A stretch of 64,000 nucleotides of DNA from Ochotona curzoniae (lineage: Eukaryota; Chordata; Mammalia; Lagomorpha; Ochotonidae): positions 18,860,707 to 18,924,706 of the forward strand of contig NW_024467121.1 in NCBI RefSeq assembly GCF_017591425.1, read 5' to 3'. Each line of letters opens with the position of its first letter. Position 1 is the first letter of the stretch. The notes beneath the pieces are model-generated. The model was not told the origin of the DNA, made no database searches, and saw only the letters and a program-made list of their open reading frames with translations. The position numbers were made by a program, and so were the translations under genes. Below, one piece after another: positions 35,499 through 47,239 of this stretch.

Positions 35499-35835
35499 CT
35501 TTTTTAAAAAATATTTATTTATTTTTATTGGATAGTCAGATATACAGAGAGGAGGAGAGACAGAGAGGAAGATCTTCTGTCCAATGATTCACTCCCCAAG
35601 TGATCACAATGGCCTGTGTTGCGCCGATCTGAAGCCAGGAGTCAGGAACCTCCTCCAGGTATCCCACACAGGTGCAGGGTCCTAGGGCTTTGGGCCATCC
35701 TCGACTGCTTTCCCAGGATACAGGCAGAGGGAGCTGGGTGGAAAGTGGAGCGGCTGGGATTAGAACCAGCACTCATATGGGATCCTGGCATGTTCAAAGC
35801 AAGGACTTTAGCCGCTAGGCCACTGTGTCAGGCCC
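35499..35835 (-). mobile_element. Full-length CSINE with target duplication
   Basis: Left TTTTTTAAAAAATATTTATT, head GCTAGGCCACTGTGTCAGGCC. The duplication AAACAATTCCCATT / AAACAATACCCATT lies at 35484-35497 and 35837-35850 with one mismatch. Confidence 0.93.
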
Positions 35836-35852
35836 GAAACAATACCCATTCC

Positions 35853-36194
35853 TTGACTAAAGAGCATCAACAAACAGTACCTAATTCTTCAAAAAAAAAA
35901 AAATATCAACAATCATGGTAAAACTGGCATCAGACTTAACATGTTCATTTGGGTACCAGTGTTTGCTCCTTCTTTGCCTGTTGATTGTAGCGCCATCTGT
36001 TGGCACCAATGAGAGATTATTTGAAGCTTTGGATTTTGAATAATCTTTCCTGGAGTGGCCTATACTGTTAATAGATGAGCTCTCTCTCTAATACAATACA
36101 TATATTTGCATGTATTGACTGGTGACTGTGTGCCTGTTTGTGTGAAGTATTCTGTGTATATTTGCTGAGTCGGGTGCTAATGATTAATTTTTTA
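35853..36194. other. Unique intron sequence
   Basis: An A-run lies at about 35889-35901. Nothing else. Confidence 0.55.
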
Positions 36195-36195
36195 A

Positions 36196-36535
36196 AAAAC
36201 AGGTTTATTTATTTGAAAGGCAAACATATATATATGTGTATATATTTATATAGATATATAGATAGATAGATAGAGGGAAAGAGAGAGAGAGATCTTTCTC
36301 CCCAAATGCCTGTAACAGCCAGGGCTAGTTCAAACTGAAGCTAGCAAGCAGGAACTCCGTCTGGCCTCACATGTGGGTGGCAGAGTCAGGTAGTGGGTCA
36401 CCTTCTGTGGCCTCTGAGGCACTTTAGTAGGAAGCTGGACTGGAAACACAGGGGGGCCAGGATTAAAAATGGCACTCCAGTAAGGGATTCAGGCATCCCA
36501 CGTGGTGGCTTGTCCTGCTGTGTCATGCCTCCCAC
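36196..36535 (-). mobile_element. Old CSINE with TA/GATA expansion
   Basis: AGGTTTATTTATTTGAAAGG, a TATATA and GATA-rich stretch (36225-36275), CTCCCCAAATGCCTGTAAC, and head CTGCTGTGTCATGCCTCCC. Confidence 0.83.
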
Positions 36536-37630
36536 TTCCCTGTGTTAATAGATCTAAGGATGCCCTTCTTTGTAAAGGTTTGGTGATGGGACAATTTAGC
36601 AGCCTGACTCTTGGGTTTAGCTCAACAATGAAACCCTGAGGTCTGAAGAATTCCCTGTAAATGCTGAATTAGCGTCTTTTCTATGCATTGAGACTGGTGT
36701 TGTCCTTGAAAGAATCAAGATTTTTTTTTTTGTATATTCTGTGTTTCCAATGAAAGATTCCAGAAGAGAAGTGTGAAGTGAAATTCTCCACTCTAGCATT
36801 TTGGGAGGTAACTGCTAGCTAGCCTGCTATGCATCTGTTTTGATGGCTTCCTTCCATAAGTAATTTACATATGTACACACATGGTGACGTGATCAGAGAA
36901 CCAGGGTGACCTGGAGGAGAGTTGGTTGGTCTTTTAAGCTGTAAGAAGTAGCAATGGGTCCTCTGAGGAGGTGTCACAGAACCTACTTTTAAAGGACAAA
37001 TAATCCAGGAAGCAGATGCTAGAAGAATGAATGTGTCTCTACATCTGGAGAAGATGTGCACAGCCTAGGCAGGGAGCAATGTGCCAGAGCTGCCAGTCTA
37101 GGTGCTGCAAAGTTTTGGCATGGAGCAGAGGGTACAAGACTTGGAAATGGAGGGGGCGGCAGAGGGAGACCATGGAACAAGCGATTTGTAAGTCATGCCA
37201 GTTGTTTGAACTTGTAGGGGAACAGGTGCTAGATCTCAGGCTAAGAAGTCAGGTCCGTTCTGTGTTTCAGACTGATGGACCAGGAGGCAGTGTGGAGACA
37301 ATGAGGAACAGAATGAGAGCAGATGGAGCAGGAAGAACAGTTCCGTTGCTGCGGACTCTGAGAGAGCATTTATGAGACAGGAATAATGATGCCTGCGTTG
37401 CTGAGGTGTCTGAGATGGGGATGTGCTAACATCTGCTAGGTGCCTCAGTCGTATCAATGCAAGGTATTAGTTTCAATACCATCTGGCAAACTTTTCAGTG
37501 TTCTCACATTCTCTCGTGACTGACAGCATCCTGATTCTCTCAGCATTATCTGCCATTCTGCATGTAATGGGAGAGGAAAAGACAAAGCTCCCAGCCAAAG
37601 GAAGTGTGTATATTTTTAATTAAAAAAAAA
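36536..37630. other. Unique intron sequence with possible ancient repeat
   Basis: 36950-37230 (CTCTGAGGAGGTGTCACAG onward) resembles part of an ancient mammalian interspersed repeat whose family I cannot name. No gene. Confidence 0.4.
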
Positions 37631-37634
37631 ACAG

Positions 37635-37968
37635 GAGCCCGGTGCGGTGGCACAGTGGTTAAGGTCCTCGCCTTGCACGCCCAGGATCCCATATGGGCGT
37701 CGGTTCTATCCCGGCAGCCCCGCTTCCATTCCAGCTCCCTGCCTGTGGCCTGGGAAAGCAGTGGAGGATGGCCCAAGGCTTTGGGACCCTGCACCCGCAT
37801 GGGAGACCCGGAAGAGTCTCCTGGCTTCGGATCGGCATAGTATCGGCCTTTGTGCTCACTTGGCGAGTGAGTCATCGGATGGAAGATCTTCCTCTCTGTC
37901 TCTCCTCTCTGTATATCCGCCTTTCCAATAAAAAAAATAATAATAAAAATAAATCTTTAAAAAAAAAC
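37635..37968 (+). mobile_element. Young full-length CSINE, sense strand
   Basis: Head GCCCGGTGCGGTGGCACAG, box B-like GGTTCTATCCC, body CATGGGAGACCCGGAAGAG, 3' end CGCCTTTCCAATAAAAAAAA and an A-rich tail. It is the sense counterpart of the young reverse copies at 6930, 8417 and 41101, and its head and body define the variant subfamily. Confidence 0.94.
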
Positions 37969-37969
37969 A

Positions 37970-39465
37970 CCTAAGTCAGGAAAATTTGCTGAGATGTCAG
38001 AATATTTTTTTGAGATACTTCTGTGCCATGAAACCATGGCTTCTTTGATTTGTGATTAATACATGAGCCTTCTATGCCACTTGGAAAAGTGGCGGTGGCA
38101 AGTGTTGCTTCAGACCTGTTCCTTAATGGTCTCGGTGGAAGGGAGCCTTGAGTGTCCCTGAGAGAAGCCTTTTCCAGACCACACCATGCACCCCACCAAG
38201 ACGGAGAGGGCAGCCGGAGACTGGTGGCAACTTGTTGTTGGAATTTCAGCCTTGCCCTGCTGTGGGGAGATCTGAGGTCAGTTGGCCACAGTCCACACCC
38301 CATCTTCCCTGGATATCTGCTTGTCTCTTGTCCACCCCGTATAGTTGCATGCCCCATTCTTCTCTTGTCCTTGGAGGGGAGTGTGTATGTGTGAGTGTTT
38401 GATTCTTCTTATTTGACAGAATTCAAAATGTCTGGCTCCCTGCCCTGTGAAGAGCTTGGCTGGGAGGGAAGTAATGTCACCTCTGGTGCAGAACAGCATG
38501 GATGTTCAGCCCATCCGTGTCTGCCCCTCAGGTCCCCTTCTTCAGCTCCAGGGGCTTTGGAATGTGACCTGCCTGAGGATGTGGCACTCCCCATCTCCGT
38601 CCCCAATGAATTAATTTTCCAATGTGCTCCTGGCTCTTTCTGAGGTTTTCTTGCTTGGCTATCAGTTTCCATGCAGGCAGGCATCTGTATTAGGGCCCAC
38701 GTACTGCTTTGCCATGACACTTTTCTCTCTTTGCCAAGGACTACCTCTCTGCCACCCCCACCAAACTCCAACCACACTGTCTGCCTCTCCTGGACATTTT
38801 TGGGGATTGTGTGTTGTGCAGGTAGCTGTATAAACTGTTCACCCTGTGTAGACAGGTGTGCCTGCCTGCTAATGTTTGCTTTGGTCTCAGTAGACAATAA
38901 GTGCTAACAATTGAATGAGTTTTTTTTCAATTACCTAAGGTTGCTTTCAGTGACATTACTCTTGCTTTGAATTATGCACATTTGAGGAGGGTTTCCTGAT
39001 TAGTAGTGAATATTCTTTGTAGTATGCGAAGGGCCTTTTGCCCATGCTGGGGAAAGACTAGACATTGACCACAGCTGCACACATTAGGAGAACCTCTGTC
39101 AGCCATCTGCCTGTACCTGATGTCGCCACTGCCTCTGCCTACTCCTCCCTTTCCATGACTCCAGAACACATGGGCTGGTGGGGGGGTCCTTCCAGTTAGT
39201 ATTTATGGACTCCCACCTGTTCCGAGTGTGTGCTTCTCAATGTTAACTTTGACCCAGTGGGATCTTATCTGTCAGGATGTATATAACTCTGACTGTGGAG
39301 CATCTGCTTGATGTAGGATAGTTCAACAGTTCTTGGATCCTCTAGCAATGAGAGTGTGGTGTTAATATTGAAAGCAGTATCTTGATTTTAGGTGTTAGAC
39401 TTTTCTTCAATTCTGGATTTGTATAAGCTCTTTCTTATTCTCCTCCTAATTGGTTTTTTTTTTAA
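37970..39465. other. Unique intron sequence
   Basis: The reverse 162-codon frame 38409-38897 has no recognisable domain. Otherwise ordinary. Confidence 0.5.
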
Positions 39466-39467
39466 TG

Positions 39468-39716
39468 AGGTTATAGTGCCATGACTTCGGTACAGACTGT
39501 GAGTCATAATAGACTTTGATTGAATCTCAGCAATGCCAATTATGGATTCTATTACTTTGGGATGTTTCCTTGGTCTCTTGGTCCCCATTTCCCACCCTTT
39601 CTTTTGAAAATGGAACAAATAATACCTACTTCATGGGGTTGTTGTTAATGTAAATGAAATAATGGAAGTAGTACCATCTTGACACCCATATTTAAGACTC
39701 AGTAAATAGTGTGTAT
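39468..39716 (+). mobile_element. MIR SINE, nearly full length
   Basis: TGATTGAATCTCAGCAATGC, GGAACAAATAATACCTACTT, CATGGGGTTGTTGTTAATG and AGACTCAGTAAATAGTG follow sense MIR order. Confidence 0.75.
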
Positions 39717-40292
39717 GTAAGACAACTATGGAGGTAGAGCCTGAAGAAAATTATGCAATCACTCCCTCACTAGGCTTAAATTTGTTATTCCAGGGAACCA
39801 AGGAAATTGTATTCAACACAGAATAGTCACAGTTAAAATGCTCAAGGAAGCAATTTAAGAAATGTCATCTTCTCCAAACATAGTAAAGGTGGGATACGAG
39901 ATCTATAGATTGGGAAGCTTGACTTCAACACATAGTAAGACTCTGGAACAGAAAATTAAGCAGATGGCTTGTGATAATTTAGTAGATGTAGTGGTCTCTG
40001 GAGGGTAACATGGGTTTCCTGAGAATAAATCCTCCCAAATCTCTAATTTCCCCTTTCAGTAGTACTAAACTTAATTTTTATTCATTCCTTCAACAGATGT
40101 GATCAAATATCCACCTGCCATGAGTTTTTGGGGGCACTTGGGGAGACACTAGTGAATGAAACTGTTGTAAATTTCCACCAACATGGAGCTTGTATTTTTA
40201 TGTATCAATAGTTCTGCAGCTGCTGGGAAAAAAAAAATATTAGGCATTGCTTGCTGAAACATAATAGCAGCCCATGGTGATTATAACTTAAT
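39717..40292. other. Unique intron sequence with a possible ancient repeat
   Basis: 40075-40200 (TTATTCATTCCTTCAACAG to AACATGGAGCTTGTATTTT) is of the same unassigned ancient type as 42925-43020. Confidence 0.45.
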
Positions 40293-40307
40293 GATAACCC
40301 TGTTCTT

Positions 40308-40520
40308 TTTTTTTCTTTTTAAAAATTTTTATTATTTTTTTATTGATTACATTGCATTATGTGACACTGTCTCATAGGCTCTGGGATTCCCCCAACCCCT
40401 CCCCATACCCTCCCCCCATGGTAGATTCCTCCACCTTGTTGCAGTATTACAGTTCAAGTTCAGTTAAGATTCTTTCATTGCAAGCACAGTCCAGCATCTT
40501 ATTATCCAGATAAATTCAAC
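40308..40520 (-). mobile_element. Severely 5'-truncated L1 with 15 bp target duplication
   Basis: About 213 bases comprise the complement of an L1 3' end (poly(T), then ATTACATTGCATTATGTGAC, C-rich tract, GTAGATTCCTCCACCTTGTT). A perfect 15 bp duplication GATAACCCTGTTCTT flanks it at 40293-40307 and 40521-40535, the signature of target-primed reverse transcription. Confidence 0.93.
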
Positions 40521-40639
40521 GATAACCCTGTTCTTGATATGGTGTTTTATACTGGGGTCCTTGCTTTTGGTTCTGAATACCATTGTCTGGACAAACTAGA
40601 GTGACAATAAAGTATGGAGAAGAATACAAATCATATTTC

Positions 40640-40800
40640 ATGGGGCCAGCATTGTGACACTTTGGGTTAAACCTCTGCTTGTGATGCCAGTGTCTCATTT
40701 CAGCATACGGTTTCAGTGCTGGCTGCTCTACTTCTGACCCAGCATCTGTGCTAATGTGACTGGAGAGGCAGCAGGAGCCAAACCGTTTGGTCCCTTGTCA
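40640..40800 (+). mobile_element. Old CSINE 5' half
   Basis: GGGGCCAGCATTGTGACACT, GCTTGTGATGCCAGTGTCTC and GGCTGCTCTACTTCTGACCC. The 3' half is absent or too diverged to see. Confidence 0.75.
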
Positions 40801-41100
40801 CACAGCCAAGTGGGAAGGAGTTCCTGCTCCTTCCTTGAGCCTCTCCCAGAATTCATTGGTGTGACCCTCTGAGGTGTGAAGGTATCCCCCAAGAAGACTA
40901 AGTTTTGGCACGGTGTTTCCTAGAGATTCGCAAGCTATAGAGCACCAGGCTATCAGCTGTTCTCTGTTGCTCCGGGACTCACTTCTAACTACCAAAAGGC
41001 TAATTTCTGGTCAGTGTCGCCCAGGAGTGCATGGGGTAGCTCCTCACTCAGTGTCTATACCCTCATCCTAGAAAAGTGTGACTATCCAGATGACATTTTG

Positions 41101-41437
41101 TTTTTTTTTTTTTAAAGATTTATTTTTATTATTTTTTCATTGGAAAGGCGGATATACAGAGAGGAGAGACAGAGAGGAAGATCTTCCGTCCGATGATTCA
41201 CTCCCCAAGTGAGTGCAACAGGCCAATGCTATGCCGATCCGAAGCCAGGAGCCTCTTCTGGGTCTCCCACGCGGGTGCAGGTTCCCAAAGCTTTGGGCCG
41301 TCCTCGACTGCTTTCCCAGGCCACAGGCAGGGAGCTGGCAGGGAAGCGGGGCTGCTGGGATTAGAACCGGCGCCCATATGAGATCCCGGGCGTGCAAGGC
41401 AAGGACCTTTAACCACTTGCGCCACCGCGCCGGGCCC
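41101..41437 (-). mobile_element. Young full-length CSINE with 15 bp target duplication
   Basis: Flanked by CCAGATGACATTTTG at 41086-41100 and 41438-41452, a perfect match. The body is nearly identical to 6930-7273 and 8417-8745. Confidence 0.96.
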
Positions 41438-41452
41438 CCAGATGACATTTTG

Positions 41453-41874
41453 TGAAGACACTGTGCATACTACAATAAAATTAAAATTCTAAAATCTCTT
41501 TTTATATCTTGTAAGGGGTCTGAGGGTGGAATAAAGTGCCTTAGAACAGATGTGGGAGGCCAGGATTTTTTTTTTTTTTAAAAAAGCAATTTTAGTAACT
41601 CCAAGTTAATCAAACTACTTTTCTTAAGAGGCATTTAAGGGACTATTTTAGGGTGTATTTGAAATTTCTCAAATATGTTTATTCAAGCAGTAGTTATTCC
41701 AGCAAAACCCATCATCTTCTGAGGCCTTTCCAAGATTCCAATTCAGCCATGGCCTCACCTTGTCCGACCTTTCAGGTAATTCTGTGGAGTTTGACATTTA
41801 ATTCTTTCTTAATTGCACCATGGATCTCACTATCTAGATGGTAGGCTTTGTGAAAACCCAATCTTATGTTTTGC
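41453..41874. other. Unique intron sequence
   Basis: It contains a T/A run at 41567-41584. No gene. Confidence 0.55.
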
Positions 41875-41875
41875 T

Positions 41876-42205
41876 TTTTGTAAGATTTGTATATTTACTG
41901 GAGAGAAAAAGAGAGTCGGGGTGGGGGGGGAGGGTGTGCAGAGAAAGAGAGAGAGGAAGATAGTGAAGGGGATGAGAGAGAGAGAGAATGTTTGCCTTCT
42001 GCTGGCTCACTCTCCAAATGACCACAATGGCCAGGGTTGGGCCAGGCTGAAGCCAGGATCCTGGAATGCCATCTGGGTCTCCTGTGTGGGTGGAAGGGAC
42101 CCAAGTCCTTGGGCTATCTTCCACTGCTTCCTCAGGCATAGGCACATAACGGGGAGCTGCACTGGAAGTGGAGTAGTTGGGAGCGAAGCCATATTTCTTA
42201 TGGGA
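41876..42205 (-). mobile_element. Old CSINE
   Basis: GATTTGTATATTTACTGGAG, a purine-rich expansion, CTGCTGGCTCACTCTCCAAA, TCCTGTGTGGGTGGAAGGGA. The head is degraded. Confidence 0.82.
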
Positions 42206-43340
42206 TGCATTTTATTTGGCAGTCCATCATGTAATCCTGTTCTTCTCATTTTACCCTAGAGCCAGCCTCTTAATCAACCTCCAGATTAGCATGATGAAGG
42301 GAATACTTTATCCACAAGACTGAATCTAGTGGCCAATTTTTACATTATTTTCATAAGGCAAAAATCTACGTGATGTGTAGACTTTCTGTGGTCGTGTTCT
42401 TTCAGATATGTCTAGTATTGATAGTGCTCTCGTGTTTAAGGCATTAGCAGTCTCATGTTAAGCTCCATAGAGCTTGGGAAAATGTGAATAAGGAAAAATT
42501 TACATATGGATTCCAGGATTTTTGCACCCAAATATACTCATTTTTATTTTCCATTTTCTGCGAACTTTTGCAAGTACCTACATGATGCTTTAATTAGGCT
42601 GGGTGTGTGACCACTGCTGACAAACAAGTAATTAGGCTGTATACATTAGAATCAGGTGAAAGGAAAATTTGGCATTGTCTTATTTCTGATGCTGCAAATC
42701 AATTGCATTAGCTAATAAGAACATAGAATCAGAAAGTCTTACCACTTTTAATTATCTTGTTCTCTTCTTTCAACTCAAAGGGAAGATAATACTCTTATTT
42801 GTTCCACCTTATAAACTTTTTTTTTCTTTGGTGGAGAAGGCATCTCTCATTTAGGAAGATTCCTTTAATTCTCTTTAACTAATTTTGTTTCTTGCTTTTT
42901 AGTGGTAACAGCCTTTAGGTATCATTCGTTCATTCCGCAGACATTCATTACGTAGATCTGTGTTAGGCACAAGTGAACAGGGTCATCCTCGCTTTCAAGG
43001 AGTTCGCTAGAATCTGCGTACTTCATGTTGTTTTTTAATGGTTCAGCAGTCATTTCACTGAAGAGCTTGAGGGAAGAGCTAATTAGCTCATTGGGTAATG
43101 AAATGATTCTGCTTTCAAATGCTTTAAATAAACTATCAAGCCTTAAGTTCTGAGCAGAAATTGCTCCTAATGGATAGTTGTGGAGATTAGAACTGGGCTG
43201 TCTCCTTTGTCCGTGATTCTTTGGTTAGGACTCTGTGTGGCCTGCGCACCAGCAGCACCAGCTTCCCCTGGGAGAATCTTGGGTCCAGCCAAGCAGTGTC
43301 CTGGTGAGTGAACTCCCAGGTATTTCATTGGCACCTTGCC
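42206..43340. other. Mostly unique intron sequence
   Basis: 42925-43020 (CATTCGTTCATTCCGCAGAC to AAGGAGTTCGCTAGAATC) is a remnant of an unassigned ancient repeat. No gene. Confidence 0.45.
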
Positions 43341-43344
43341 ATCT

Positions 43345-43548
43345 CAGAAGCACTGGTCTGCTACCATATTTCTCAAACTCTGATGCACACAGATCATTTG
43401 GTGATCTTACTGAAGTAGATTCCTGGTCTCTGCCCTCAGAGATTCTGATCCTTTATGGCTGAGGTTAGGGCCTGAGAATCTATATTTCCACCAAACTCTT
43501 GGAAATGTGCTGCCTCTCTGAGAGCCATGCATTATGCAGCACTGGTCT
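43345..43548 (+). mobile_element. MER5A-like hAT DNA transposon fossil
   Basis: TTTCTCAAACTCTGATGCAC, CAGATCATTTGGTGATCTTA, GGGCCTGAGAATCTATATTT and a terminal GCAGCACTGGTCTAG match MER5A in order. Nearly full length (about 200 of 189 consensus bases, with small insertions). Non-autonomous and long dead. Confidence 0.82.
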
Positions 43549-43549
43549 A

Positions 43550-44167
<618 letters not shown>

Positions 44168-45780
44168 CTTGTTAGTTGTCAGTGAAACCCAGACAAGGTC
44201 TCATACTCCAGTGCATACTCCAGCGAACAGGACAAGGTGGTAAAGATTAGTGCAGTGGCCAGGCTAGACTCGTGTGAGCACTGTGGCCTGTGGCTCACTA
44301 GAGAAACCTGTATTCATCTGGAAACAGAGGGCTGCACCCAGGAGGCTGTGGGATCCTTTGGGTCTAGTCTGTAGCTGCTGGACTAGCGTAAACATCCTCA
44401 CAGTAGGTTCCAGTATTCTTATGGCAAGGTCTCTGTCTTCCTAATGTCCAAATGTTGCTGCCCAAAGACACTTGAGGGAACTCACGGCACAGTTCATTCT
44501 GCTTGTGCCTCTTGGACAAATTCCCACCCTTGTCTTCATTTCTAGCAGTGCCAGGCGTGGGAAACAGATGGAAGCTATGTACTCTTTCCCTTCCATTCTA
44601 CCCCGGAGGGTAAGTACATCTGTGAGTGGAGTGGTTCTTCATGTCAGATGTCAGAGAAGTCTCATTGCTTCCCAGCCTGACACTCTCTGCCCATGAGATT
44701 ATGTCTGCATTCCTGTAACCCTGGAGATGATGGAAGAAATAAACAGGTCTGCACGTAGAGACTACCTGAATGTGATTGGGATGAGCCTCCATGTTCACAT
44801 AAATGTTTTCTCTAAGTGATAGAATTCCAAAGCATATGTCAGGACTTCACATATTCAGTGTAAATGATAGAAATGGCATTAGAGTAACATGCTTTAGCCA
44901 TGACCTAAGTAAATTCTGGAGCACTATAATTTTGAGTTTAGTGATGGAAGAGGATTTTTGTTGACGACCAGAATACATACCTGATTTCATTATTTACTAG
45001 TGATTTTCAGACTTAAGATCACTAGAGGTATGCAGAAGCATTGGCGATTAGGCTAACAAGTAATATTTCATGTATTCATGTCTTTATGGATGTTTAAACA
45101 ACATTTTAACTAGGGATCGTGTTAGGATGCAACTAAGTGTTTATCAGTGCATTTATTTTATCTTTTGTTCTTTAAAATATTTTAGGAGAGTATGGAATTT
45201 TTGTGTAATTTTAAAGTCTCCAAACTAGAAGCATATACTTGACTTTTTGCTGTTGTAGCAGTCTTGAATGGTAAGCAGCAGTCTTAGTGATTTGCTGTTA
45301 GAGTCACCTGTGAGACTGACTGATAAAAATATACTATTCTTCCAATGTAAGCAGCTTTTGCATGCTGGGTTGCACCCTAACTCTCCAGTTACACATCTGC
45401 GACCTTTTCCCAGTGCCTGCACTTCTCTTTTCCGATTTGCAATGTTTCTGATTTTTTTCCTGGAGAGCAAGAGTATTCCCAAAGCTTCAGGCCACTCCCT
45501 GGAACTGGTTTTGTTTTATACACATTCTACTGTTACAGGTGCGGATGAATCAGTGTCTTTGCAAATTCAGATTGTCTAGTGGAAAGCATGTGACACGTCG
45601 GTGACAAATGAAGCTCACAGTGTGTGAGCTAAAAAGTTGTGTGCTTTTAGCCGTGTGCTTCCTTACTGATAATATAAGCAGTACTAATAATTGTATCCAA
45701 AGCTACGTGGATGTGTTTGTGGATCCAAAGCTTTGCATCCAAAGCTACATGGATGTGTTTGATTTCATTTTGTGATGAAG
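44168..45780. other. Unique intron sequence just downstream of the exon
   Basis: No repeat or gene seen apart from a 42 bp local duplication at 45695-45762. Confidence 0.55.
45695..45762. repeat. Local 42 bp duplication
   Basis: ATCCAAAGCTAC followed by G/ATGGATGTGTTT occurs at 45695 and again at 45737, with one mismatch. Confidence 0.8.
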
Positions 45781-45784
45781 CAAA

Positions 45785-45935
45785 ATGAGAGAGCAGTTAG
45801 AGCACTCCAAATGTATACATCTCAGCTCTGCCTCTTATTAGCTGGGGAAATGGGCCCGTATCTGAGTCTGAGGATAGTTTTCCTGATGAGAAAAATAAAT
45901 GGAAATCTTACGGATATGTAGATTGAACGAGTAGT
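45785..45935 (+). mobile_element. MIR remnant
   Basis: CATCTCAGCTCTGCCTCTTA, TTAGCTGGGGAAATGGGCC and GAGAAAAATAAATGGAAATC fit sense MIR order. Confidence 0.55.
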
Positions 45936-46500
45936 CAGGGCATGAGAGAACGGGGTGACAGCACTACAGTGTCACATGTAAGAGCTCACCAGTACCTGTT
46001 GGTTTCTTTCGGGGCATCTGTGGCCTTTCATTGGTTTCTCTACAAATGCCCTTTAACTTTGTAAGATCAAGTTCAGGGGAACTTGAGTCTTCCCTTTCTA
46101 AGCAGTGTGATTATAAATGTGCCAGCAGAATGTAATGGAAAGATGGGCTGACTTGTGAGCATAGAAGTTTTCGGGATCAGAACCATATTTGAAAGTCAAT
46201 GTTGGCATAGCTCTCCCCGCTTCCACCCTGAACTTCTACCAGAAACTTCCTCCCTCTTCTGCTTTAAACCTCATTAATGCGACCAGTGCTCTTGAGAATT
46301 TATGCTAATTTACAGAGGAAGTAGGCTGGAATTAGCTTGGTCAGGCCCTGGAGAAGATCTGTCAGGCAAGTTAATTATAACATCCAGATTTACAGGTGAT
46401 GCATGCTTCCACTATTTGCACTAGTGGGAAATTCAGAACCACTGTGTATATGATCACTGAATCTGTTCATTGCAAGTGTTTATTTGTATTTTCATGGGTT
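45936..46500. other. Unique intron sequence
   Basis: No feature recognised. Confidence 0.55.
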
Positions 46501-46577
46501 CTCGCTACTTTTTAACAATCAGCTTTATTGCTGAATAATATATGTCCATTTTACCACATCTGGTTTTTAAATTTTTA

Positions 46578-47239
46578 TATTTTAAAGATTTATTTACTTT
46601 TATTTGAATGATTTACAAAGAGAAGGAGAGACAGAAAGATCTTCCATCTGCTGGTTCACTCCCCAAGTAGATGCAACAGCTGGAACTGAACCCATCTGAA
46701 ACCAGGAGCTTCTTCCAGGTCTCCCACACTGGTGCAGGGGTCCAAGGCTTTAGGCCATTCTCTACTGCTTTGCCAGGCCATAGTCAGAGAACTGGATGGG
46801 AAGCAGGGCTGGGCATGGTGTGATAGACTAATGGCTAAAGTCCTTGCCTTGAATGTGCCAGAATCCCATATGGGCGCTGGTTCATATCCTGGCTACTCCA
46901 CTTCTTTCTAACTCCTTGCTTGTGGCCTGGGAAAGCAGTAGAGGATGGCCCAAGGTCTTGGAACCTTGCACTCACTTGGGAAGCCTAGAAGAAGCTTCTG
47001 GTCTTTGACTTTAGATCAGCTCTGTTTAGATCAGCTCTTTAGTCTAGCTGTTGTGGCCACTTGAGGAGTGAAGCAGCAGATGGAAGGTCTTCTCTCTGTC
47101 TCTATGTCTCTCTGTAAATCTGACTTTCCAATAAAAATAAATTTCAAAAGTGGAACAGCTGGGACATAAACCAGGACCCACATGGGATACTGATGTGTGG
47201 AAGGAAAGGAATAGCCCATTAAACCAATGTGTCAGCCCT
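46578..47239 (-). mobile_element. CSINE, reverse strand, interrupted by another CSINE
   Basis: The left part 46578-46805 runs from TTTTAAAGATTTATTTACTT to GGATGGGAAGCA. It resumes at 47150 with GTGGAACAGCTGGGACATAA and ends AATGTGTCAGCCC. The break falls inside the GAAGTGGAGCAGC motif. Confidence 0.9.
46806..47149 (+). mobile_element. Younger CSINE nested inside another CSINE
   Basis: Sense copy from GGGCTGGGCATGGTGTGATA to TTTCCAATAAAAATAAATTT, sitting within the GAAGTGGAGCAGC region of the host element. Opposite orientation creates large inverted repeats. Confidence 0.9.

Noticed and set aside
37635..37720. tRNA-like sequence with pol III boxes at the SINE heads
   Set aside because: It is the tRNA-derived head of CSINE, not a functional tRNA gene; no cloverleaf is maintained.
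38409..38897. 162-codon reverse-strand frame
   Set aside because: No domain or homologue recognised and a competing frame on the other strand covers the same DNA.
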